Shown: positions 34,675-41,642 of the stretch, one piece after another | Position numbering within the stretch: the stretch's first letter is position 1 | Layout of the letters: every line of letters starts with the position of its first letter | Origin: Candidatus Bathyarchaeota archaeon | Lineage (GTDB): Archaea > Thermoproteota > Bathyarchaeia > Bathyarchaeales > Bathycorpusculaceae | Reading direction: 5' to 3' | NCBI GenBank assembly: GCA_026014705.1 | Contig: JAOZHU010000008.1 | Coordinates: 81,833 to 127,263 of the forward strand | DNA: 45,431 nt | Notes under the pieces: generated by a model | The model's database searches: none | What the model saw: only the letters and a program-made list of their open reading frames with translations | Told to the model about the DNA's origin: nothing | Position numbers and translations under genes: made by a program

Positions 34675-35661
34675 ATGACTCGAAAGTTGGGTAAAATCAT
34701 AGTTGCAGATCTCATTAAAAGAAGTGAAAAAGGGCTTAACCTGGCAAAGCAAATATTGCGAGCAGAGGAAATGGACCATCCAAAACTGCGCGAAGCACTC
34801 GAGCATTATTTTGCAAATTGGAACGAGTTTGTACATCCCGGTTTGCTCTCCTTAGCATGCGAGGCTGTGGAAGGTGACCCTGATGACGTTATAGCGGTAC
34901 AAGCAGCGATAGCTATGCTGACGGCAGCGTTTGACGTACATGACGACATCATTGACAAATCTAAAGAGAAAAACAAAATAGCAACGATATACGGCAAGTT
35001 TGGCGAGGGAATAGCGCTCCTGCTGGGTAATGCCTTCTTGATAGAAGGTCTCAAATTCTTCGCAGACTCTGTGATCGCCTTGTCAAAAGATAGGGAAAGG
35101 AGTACCCTTGAGATCCTCAGGAAATTATTGTTTGAGGTTGGCAACGCACACGCTCTGGAAATTGGCTTAAAAGAGAGAAAAAATATTACGCCGAGCGAGT
35201 ACATGAAAATTACTGAAATGAAGGCTGCAAGCATCGAAGCAGACATGCACTTCGGTGCGTTGTTTGGCGGAGGAAAAGACGCTGAGATTGCGGTTTTGTC
35301 AAGAATTGGGAGAATTCTCGGCATATTAGCCACACTGCGAGATGACCTTGTTGATGTTTTTGACATCGAAGAGCTTCGCCAAAGAATCTCGGTTCAAGAC
35401 TTGCCGATTCCGCTCCTCTTTGCAATGCAAGATCAAGAAGCTAAGGATAAACTCGTAGATATTCTCTCAAAACCAAAAATATCGAAAAGCGATGTAGCTA
35501 CGCTAGTTGACATCACTCTAACAGCGCCACCTGTAGTACATTTGAAGAATCAAATGCGGCTTCTCATAGAGGAAGGATCAAACCTAACAAACAGACTCCC
35601 AAAAAAGGAGTCTCGATGCAAGCTTCAAGCCATCCTGTCTTTTATGCTTGAAGACTTGTAG
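34675..35661 (+). CDS. Polyprenyl diphosphate synthase (GGPP/FPP synthase-like)
   Basis: Adds isopentenyl diphosphate units to allylic diphosphates, giving C15-C20 or longer chains for archaeal lipids. The 328-residue all-helical protein carries the first aspartate-rich motif DVHDDIID near residue 88 and the second LRDDLVDVFD near 222, both with DDxxD spacing. ATG 34675 lies about 28 nt after a TTTTTTAAA TATA-like sequence, so the message may be leaderless. It follows the geranylgeranyl reductase gene by 92 bp, which supports a lipid role. Chain length cannot be predicted reliably. Confidence 0.9.
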   Translation: MTRKLGKIIVADLIKRSEKGLNLAKQILRAEEMDHPKLREALEHYFANWNEFVHPGLLSLACEAVEGDPDDVIAVQAAIAMLTAAFDVHDDIIDKSKEKNKIATIYGKFGEGIALLLGNAFLIEGLKFFADSVIALSKDRERSTLEILRKLLFEVGNAHALEIGLKERKNITPSEYMKITEMKAASIEADMHFGALFGGGKDAEIAVLSRIGRILGILATLRDDLVDVFDIEELRQRISVQDLPIPLLFAMQDQEAKDKLVDILSKPKISKSDVATLVDITLTAPPVVHLKNQMRLLIEEGSNLTNRLPKKESRCKLQAILSFMLEDL

Positions 35662-35748
35662 TTTTATGGTCCTGCTCGAATAGGCACTTTTTTCACTCTT
35701 TTAGCCATTCTCCTCAGTCTCCAGTGGTATTAGTGTAGAACATATCTA

Positions 35749-35756
35749 CATATAAC
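35749..35756 (+). promoter_or_regulatory. TATA box for the MFS transporter
   Basis: ACATATAA lies too near the TTG at 35762 for that codon to be translated, and supports a start at ATG 35837 downstream. Confidence 0.45.
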
Positions 35757-35836
35757 TCTTTTTGTTGAACAGAAATACAGAAGCACAAGTAACAAGAGTT
35801 TTATTCTCAAAACTGTATTTATTAGTGAGTTACGGA

Positions 35837-37147
35837 ATGTTTCACGTAAGAACGCTTATACAGAAGACTGCATGGAGAGCAATAGCGCCCTCAATTCTTC
35901 TAGTGATTAACAGTTTTGTGTGGTACATATTTGCTTACGCTGTCTTTAGCACAATTGTAAATGGACTTGGAGCAGAAAGCATGAGGTTGTTCATTATATA
36001 TTATGTTAGTATTGCAGTTTCGGCAATTCTCGGCGCCAAGTTTCTCTCACGTGTGCGATCCAACTCTCTATATTTATGGACATTTATAGGCGCAATTGCC
36101 ACGTTGTTGTTGGCAGTGATTCCCAGTTATGGTCAGTTAACTAACGCATTAATCGCCCTTTTTTTAGGGGCTTCAATCGGAGTAGGCTTACCATCTTGTT
36201 TGAGCCATTTTGCAGATTCAACATCTATTGAAAACCGCGGCTTTGTGGGTGGACTGATCTGGAGTACCGTAGGCTTCACTGTTTTGATTTTTGCCTTCTT
36301 AATTAACATATTTGGACAATGGGAAATGATTATTACACTAATGGTATGGCGACTCCTCGGCGGTATCGGTTTTTTAGTTCTTAACAGGAAACACGTGAGA
36401 CCCACTGTACTAAAACCTCCCAGTTACTTGGAGATTATACGCAAGAGACAGATACTATTGTACTTGTTTCCATGGATTATGTTTTCAATAATAAATTTTG
36501 CAGAAGTACCAATATTAGAAAACGTTTTTGGATCAGAAGCGTTTACCTTTGGACAAATCGTGGAATGGGCTTTCATAGGGGTCTTCGCAATCGTAGGGGG
36601 CATTATTGCGGACATTGCAGGAAGAAAACGCGTAGTTATCGCGGGCTTTGCCATGCTAGGAATTGAATATGCTGCTATGAGCGCGCTTTTTAATTCGCCA
36701 GAATCTCTGTACCTATTTCTGACTCTTGACGGAATAACATGGGGATTGCTTTTTTCAGTCTTCTTCATGGCACTGTGGGGAGACCTCGGAGAAAACTATG
36801 AAAAAGAGAAATACTATGCTTTAGGGGGTCTTCCTTACCTTCTTTCGAATTTCTTGTACATACTAATCAAACCCTACGCTAGCGCCATTTCTGCATTAGC
36901 AGCTTTCTCCTTTGCAAGTTTCTTCCTGTTTTTAGCAGTCATTCCTCTGATGTATGCGCCTGAGACTTTGCCTGAGAAAGCAATTAAAGACAGAGACCTG
37001 AAAAGCTATACTGAAAAAGCCCTCGAGAAGGCAAAGAAGGAAGCCGCGAAAAGCCAGAAAAAGCAGTTTGGCAAAGCCGAAAAAGAAGAGCCTGAAGAAA
37101 CTCCCGAGGACGCGGAAGCTCGGAAGTTAGCGGAAAAATACTATTAA
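35837..37147 (+). CDS. Major facilitator superfamily transporter with charged C-terminal tail
   Basis: A 436-residue transporter with about 12 membrane helices in two bundles. A short loop with KFLSRVRS is of the usual inter-helix 2-3 type, and AGRKRVVIAG near the middle matches the equivalent loop in the second half. The substrate is unknown. The frame is open to TTG 35762, but the TATA box at 35749-35756 favours ATG 35837. The C-terminal 50 residues are not membrane-associated: a Lys/Glu-rich helical tail ending in AEKYY. A radical SAM gene begins 9 nt after the stop, indicating co-transcription. Confidence 0.82.
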   Translation: MFHVRTLIQKTAWRAIAPSILLVINSFVWYIFAYAVFSTIVNGLGAESMRLFIIYYVSIAVSAILGAKFLSRVRSNSLYLWTFIGAIATLLLAVIPSYGQLTNALIALFLGASIGVGLPSCLSHFADSTSIENRGFVGGLIWSTVGFTVLIFAFLINIFGQWEMIITLMVWRLLGGIGFLVLNRKHVRPTVLKPPSYLEIIRKRQILLYLFPWIMFSIINFAEVPILENVFGSEAFTFGQIVEWAFIGVFAIVGGIIADIAGRKRVVIAGFAMLGIEYAAMSALFNSPESLYLFLTLDGITWGLLFSVFFMALWGDLGENYEKEKYYALGGLPYLLSNFLYILIKPYASAISALAAFSFASFFLFLAVIPLMYAPETLPEKAIKDRDLKSYTEKALEKAKKEAAKSQKKQFGKAEKEEPEETPEDAEARKLAEKYY

Positions 37148-37156
37148 AGCAGCGTT

Positions 37157-38296
37157 GTGCACAAGTACAGTATGTTCTTCCACGTCATGTTGACTACCGA
37201 GTGCAATCTGCAATGCAAATACTGCTTTGGCGAGGCAGTGAACGACTTTGAAGAGGATTTCTCAGGATTAGATGTGGATTATTCACTGCCCAAGAAAGCC
37301 AGTTACGCGTGGAGCCAACTAGCCAAGTTCTGCAGCAAGGACGCTGACTGCGTTTTGACCTTTTACGGAGGCGAACCCTTGCTGTGCATAAACGAGATTA
37401 AGCAAATCATGGACTTGGCGAAGCCGAAGCAGTTCATGATTCAGACAAACGGGTTGCTGCTGGACAAACTGGAACCCGAATACGTTAACCGCTTCCACAC
37501 GATACTCGTCTCCATCGACGGCGACGAAGCTTTAACTGACTACTACCGCGGCAAAGGCACATTCCGCAAAGTCGTCAACAACCTGCGACTAATCACGCAG
37601 AACGGATTCCAAGGCGAGCTAATCGCGCGCATGACCGTGATGGAGCAAACCGACCTGTACAAGCAAGTCACGTGGCTGCTGGACAACACCGAATTCGCAT
37701 TTAGCAGCGTTCATTGGCAGTTAAACGCGGGATTCTGGGAAAAAGACTACGCCAGACGCGACTTCAAACGCTGGAGCGAAAACAGCTACATTCCCAGCCT
37801 TAAGCAGCTAGCGCAGTTCTGGGTTAACCAAATGCAAACAAAAAGCACAATGCTCAAGCTGTACCCGCTATTAGGCATCGCCCATTCACTTCTGCATAAA
37901 GAACCCAGCCTGCTCCGCTGCGGCAGCGGATGGATAAACTACACAATACAAACCGACGGCACCATCATTCCATGCCCCACCATGTGGGGAATGAAAAACT
38001 ACTACATAAGCCACATCCGCAATGCGCACCCGAAGAAACTAAAACAAATACTAATAAAAAACGAACCCTGCACAGACTGCGAGGTTTTCAGCATCTGCGG
38101 CGGACGCTGCTTATACGCGAATGTGACCAAGCGCTGGAGCAGCGAAGCTTACGCGTTGGTCTGCAACACTGTCAAAAGCTTAGTGGATGCTGTAGACTCT
38201 GAACTTCCAAGGATACGGCAGCTAATCAACAATGGCACGATGCGCTTAAGCGATTTTGATTTTGTGAAGTACAATGGCTGCGAAATAATCCCCTGA
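37157..38296 (+). CDS. Radical SAM/SPASM enzyme, putative peptide- or protein-modifying
   Basis: The 379-residue enzyme has the radical SAM cluster motif CNLQCKYC (C16, C20, C23) and GGEP at 71-74. The C-terminal SPASM domain is complete, with C255, C273, C305, C308, C314, C318 and C336 in the canonical spacing for auxiliary iron-sulfur clusters. The N-terminus (FFHVMLTTECNLQCKYC) resembles the archaeal putative peptide-modifying AF1577-type family. GTG 37157 starts 9 nt after the MFS transporter stop; ATG 37172 is an alternative. A hairpin terminator follows, so the unit is MFS-rSAM. No precursor peptide was found adjacent. The substrate is unknown. Confidence 0.87.
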   Translation: MHKYSMFFHVMLTTECNLQCKYCFGEAVNDFEEDFSGLDVDYSLPKKASYAWSQLAKFCSKDADCVLTFYGGEPLLCINEIKQIMDLAKPKQFMIQTNGLLLDKLEPEYVNRFHTILVSIDGDEALTDYYRGKGTFRKVVNNLRLITQNGFQGELIARMTVMEQTDLYKQVTWLLDNTEFAFSSVHWQLNAGFWEKDYARRDFKRWSENSYIPSLKQLAQFWVNQMQTKSTMLKLYPLLGIAHSLLHKEPSLLRCGSGWINYTIQTDGTIIPCPTMWGMKNYYISHIRNAHPKKLKQILIKNEPCTDCEVFSICGGRCLYANVTKRWSSEAYALVCNTVKSLVDAVDSELPRIRQLINNGTMRLSDFDFVKYNGCEIIP

Positions 38297-38310
38297 ACTG
38301 CTTCGGTGTT

Positions 38311-38330
38311 CAACGGTTTTCCGTTGTTTT
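38311..38330 (+). terminator. Hairpin plus T-run terminator after the radical SAM gene
   Basis: CAACGG and CCGTTG form a perfect 6-bp stem around a TTTT loop and are followed by TTTT. It lies 15 nt after the stop at 38296 and ends the MFS-rSAM unit. Confidence 0.6.
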
Positions 38331-38337
38331 CTCGGAA

Positions 38338-38345
38338 AGTTTATC
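38338..38345 (+). promoter_or_regulatory. TATA box for the SufC gene
   Basis: AGTTTATC, about 36 nt before ATG 38378, is a TATA-like sequence directly after the preceding terminator. Confidence 0.4.
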
Positions 38346-38377
38346 TTCAATGCAAACGCAATCAACAGTGACCAAGA

Positions 38378-39145
38378 ATGGACATTCTCGAAGTTAAAGA
38401 CTTAACCGTCAGCATTCAGGGCAAAGTCATTTTGAAAAACTTGAGTTTCACCCTGAAAAAAGGCGAAAGCCACATCCTCTTCGGACCTAACGGCTCTGGA
38501 AAGACAACGTTAATCGGCGCTTTACTGGGTCTTCCCAGCTACGAAATTACCTCTGGAAAAATATTCTTCATGGGACAAGACATCACCGCGAAGAGCACAG
38601 ACGAACGAGCAAAGCTCGGCATAGTTGCAAGTTTTCAAAGCCCGCCAGAAATCGCAGGAGTAAAACTGGCTGACCTATTGAAACTATGTTTGGGGAAGAA
38701 ACCTGAAGATAGCTTCAGTTCAGAAGAACAACAACTAATCGAAAGATTCAAACTAACCGCTTTCTTGGGCAGGGATATGAACGTGGGCTTCTCTGGAGGC
38801 GAAAGAAAACGCTCAGAAATACTTCAACTCATATTCCTGAAGGGGAAACTGCTGCTGCTTGATGAGCCAGACTCAGGTGTTGATGTTGAAAGCTTGAAAC
38901 TGCTCGCAAGCGAACTGCAACGCTACATAGAACGCACAGGAAGCGCGGCACTGCTGATAACCCATAAGGGCGACATAATGGACTACATCAAAGCAAAATA
39001 CGGCTGCGTGCTGCTCAACGGCAACTTCCACTGTTTCACCGACCCGCTGCGAATGTACGAAGACATAAAAAACTACGGATACGAAGAATGTGTTGCATGC
39101 AGACGAAGAAACACTGGAGGCTGGAATTTTGAGCAAAGAAAATGA
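38378..39145 (+). CDS. sufC: SufC-type Fe-S assembly ATPase
   Basis: Cytoplasmic ABC-type ATPase that powers iron-sulfur cluster assembly with SufB. Walker A GPNGSGKTT is at 36-44, the ABC signature reads FSGGERKRSEI near 138, and Walker B LLLLDEPDSGVD near 165 is the SufC-specific form. The length of 255 residues is normal. ATG 38378. The 3' end overlaps the SufB-like gene by 17 bp, giving a translationally coupled pair. No cysteine desulfurase is nearby, so this is a minimal two-gene SufCB (SmsCB-like) system as found in many archaea. Confidence 0.94.
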   Translation: MDILEVKDLTVSIQGKVILKNLSFTLKKGESHILFGPNGSGKTTLIGALLGLPSYEITSGKIFFMGQDITAKSTDERAKLGIVASFQSPPEIAGVKLADLLKLCLGKKPEDSFSSEEQQLIERFKLTAFLGRDMNVGFSGGERKRSEILQLIFLKGKLLLLDEPDSGVDVESLKLLASELQRYIERTGSAALLITHKGDIMDYIKAKYGCVLLNGNFHCFTDPLRMYEDIKNYGYEECVACRRRNTGGWNFEQRK

Positions 39146-40253
39146 ACTCACAAAATTGCCCCATAAAATCTTGGAGGAAGCGCAGAAAGTCGGAATAGAA
39201 CAAGACGAAAAAAACCGTTCAGCCACATTTTTCCACCTGAACCAAGACACGGTGCAAGCAAAGGTCAACGAGCTTTTCGAAGGAAAAATTGAGCTAATGG
39301 ACGTGAAAACAGCCCTCAAGCAAAATCCTCAACTCGAACATTACATGTGGCGGCTTGTTGACAGAGAAAAAGACGAATTCACCCGAAAAGTCGCGGCTGA
39401 CTACAGCGGAGGCTACTTCATTCGCATATTGCCAGGAGTTGAGATCGCGTTTCCGCTTCAGTCATGCCTCATGATAACAAAAAGAAACATAGAGCAAAGA
39501 GTCCACAACATCATAATCGCCGAGGAAGGCTCAAACTCGCACATAATCACCAGTTGCCTACAGCATTCTACAGTGGACAGCGCGGCGCACTTGGGCGTAT
39601 CCGAAATTTACGTGAAGAAAGGCGCTGCGTTGAATTTCACGATGATTCACCAGTGGAGCGAGAACACTCTGGTTCGTCCGAGAACAGGCATCGAAATCGG
39701 AGACAACGCCTCTTTTGTCTCGAACTATATCTGCATGCGACCTGTTAGAGACATGCAAATGTACCCAGTGGCCTACTGCAACGGCGCCGATTCAAGAGTA
39801 AGCTTCAACAGCATACTTTACGGACATAAGCATTCGCAGTTGGATATTGGCTCAAAGGCGGTTCTGAATGGGAAAGGCAGCAAGGCAGAGATGGTCAGCC
39901 GTGCAATTTCACGTGAAGGTTCAAGGATAATAATTCGAGGTCTAATAGAAGGCAACAGTTCCGACTGCAAAGGGCATCTGGAATGCCGCGGCTTGCTTAT
40001 GGATGACGATTCTTTCATGCAGTCAATACCTGAACTGACAGCGCGGAAAAAAGGCGTCGAAATAACGCATGAAGCAGCGGTTGGCAAAATTTCAGAGAAA
40101 GAAGTGGCATACCTGATGACGCGGAAACTTTCCCGTGACCAAGCCACATCACTGATTATTCGCGGCTTCATGGACGTTAGCATTCTCGGTTTGCCAGACG
40201 CCCTAAGCGCAGAAACCAAAAAGATAATCGACGCCTCAACCGAAGCAACATGA
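39129..40253 (+). CDS. sufB: SufB/SufD-type Fe-S cluster scaffold
   Basis: Scaffold partner of SufC; clusters form on the beta-helix core before transfer to apoproteins. The 374-residue protein has the SufBD core with the IIAEEGSNSHI strand, RPVRDMQM, and GHLECRGLL near the C-terminus, whose Cys aligns in context with the scaffold cysteine. The start is TTG 39129, chosen because GGAGG lies 8 nt upstream and it overlaps sufC by 17 bp; the frame is open from 39090, but there is no better site there. One SufB-like protein replaces the separate bacterial SufB and SufD. Confidence 0.9.
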   Translation: MSKENELTKLPHKILEEAQKVGIEQDEKNRSATFFHLNQDTVQAKVNELFEGKIELMDVKTALKQNPQLEHYMWRLVDREKDEFTRKVAADYSGGYFIRILPGVEIAFPLQSCLMITKRNIEQRVHNIIIAEEGSNSHIITSCLQHSTVDSAAHLGVSEIYVKKGAALNFTMIHQWSENTLVRPRTGIEIGDNASFVSNYICMRPVRDMQMYPVAYCNGADSRVSFNSILYGHKHSQLDIGSKAVLNGKGSKAEMVSRAISREGSRIIIRGLIEGNSSDCKGHLECRGLLMDDDSFMQSIPELTARKKGVEITHEAAVGKISEKEVAYLMTRKLSRDQATSLIIRGFMDVSILGLPDALSAETKKIIDASTEAT

Positions 40254-40330
40254 CTCTGCTTGCTCTTGTGGCAAAAAGGGAAACATTCAAAATAAGCTTA
40301 GTCAACAGCGAAATGTGAGATGGGGAGAAA

Positions 40331-41551
40331 ATGAAGTACGTACTAGTTATCGGAGACGGAATGGCTGATTATCCCATTCCCGAATTGGGCAATTTAACAC
40401 CTCTGCAAGCAGCATACAAGCCCAACATGGACGCAGTAGCAGCAAAAGGCAGAAGTGGTCTCCTCCGAACAATTCCAGACGGTTTGAACCCTGGCTCAGA
40501 CACTGCAATTCTCTCTGTTTTAGGATATAGCCCTCAACAGTTTTGTCCAGCCAGAGGCGCTTTGGAAGCTGCTGCTCGCGGCATACAGCTGAATAAGAAT
40601 GACGTAGCATTCAGATGCAATTTGATAACGGAAAAGGACGGTTTACTGGCTGATTACGCTGCTGGACACATAACAAGCAGTGAAGCTTCACAATTAATAG
40701 ACGCCTTAAAAGCAGCTTTTAAAAAGCATGCTGAGCTTGAGTTTTTCGCTGGATTGGATTATAGACATTTTCTAGTTCTTCGGAATTTTCCTTATTCGCA
40801 TTTAATCGAGTGCACGCCTCCACATGACGCTGTAGGCGCTGAAGTCGCGGCAATTCTGCCAAGAGCTAAGTCCCAAGAAGCAGTGGAAGCAGCGAACCTG
40901 TTGCGTGAGACAATCCAGCATTCCAAAAGCATACTGGAAGCGCATCCAGTGAATATTGCACGGAAGAAAGCTGGCAAGAAACCGGGTAACATGATTTGGC
41001 TTTGGGGCGGCGGCACGAAACCAGCTTTGCCTTCTTTCAAAGAGAAATATGGCTTAACTGCTGCAGTTATATCTGCTGTGGATTTGGTGAAGGGCATCGG
41101 AACCTATGTGGGTATGCGTGTCATTTCTGTTGAGGGTGCAACTGGGTTGGCTGATACCAACTATGAGGGCAAAGCCGATGCAGTGTTGAAGGCTCTTGAA
41201 GACCATGACTTTGTTTTTGTCCATGTTGAAGCGCCAGATGAAGCTGGGCACGTTAGAGATTACAAGCTTAAAGTGAAGACAATAGAAGATTTAGACAAAC
41301 GCTTAGTAGGCAGAATTCTTGACGGGTTGGACGAACCATTTGCGATTGCGATTTTGCCTGATCATCCAACGCCGATTCAAATTGGAACGCACACGCGGGA
41401 CCCGGTGCCATTTGTGATTCAGTCACCCGTTCTGGAGGCTGATGGCGTGCAAAAATTTGATGAAGTTTCTGCAAGCAAGGGAGCGTTTGGTATGGTTGAA
41501 AACGAGAGTCTTCTGTCGCTTCTTCTCTCTTCTGCTTCGCGTAGTAGGTAA
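40331..41551 (+). CDS. apgM: 2,3-bisphosphoglycerate-independent phosphoglycerate mutase, archaeal type
   Basis: Interconverts 3- and 2-phosphoglycerate in glycolysis and gluconeogenesis. The 406-residue protein belongs to the alkaline phosphatase-like superfamily: VIGDGMADYP at the N-terminus gives the metal-binding Asp, NPGSDTAILSVLGY carries the catalytic Ser, and HVEAPDEAGH, LPDHPTP and GTHTRDPVP supply the remaining metal ligands. ATG 40331 has a GGGGAG ribosome-binding sequence just upstream. It stands alone on the plus strand and converges with the histidine kinase gene. Confidence 0.95.
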   Translation: MKYVLVIGDGMADYPIPELGNLTPLQAAYKPNMDAVAAKGRSGLLRTIPDGLNPGSDTAILSVLGYSPQQFCPARGALEAAARGIQLNKNDVAFRCNLITEKDGLLADYAAGHITSSEASQLIDALKAAFKKHAELEFFAGLDYRHFLVLRNFPYSHLIECTPPHDAVGAEVAAILPRAKSQEAVEAANLLRETIQHSKSILEAHPVNIARKKAGKKPGNMIWLWGGGTKPALPSFKEKYGLTAAVISAVDLVKGIGTYVGMRVISVEGATGLADTNYEGKADAVLKALEDHDFVFVHVEAPDEAGHVRDYKLKVKTIEDLDKRLVGRILDGLDEPFAIAILPDHPTPIQIGTHTRDPVPFVIQSPVLEADGVQKFDEVSASKGAFGMVENESLLSLLLSSASRSR

Positions 41552-41642
41552 CGAGCAAGAATCAGCAGCGGAGTATATCGGCGTTTCTGTAGTGTTGCTT
41601 GTTCGGCTGTTCAACAAGATTAGCGGCTTATTTATCTATTTT

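Noticed and set aside
35762-35836. TTG 35762 as the start of the MFS transporter.
   Set aside because: It lies only a few nt after the TATA box, upstream of the expected transcription start.
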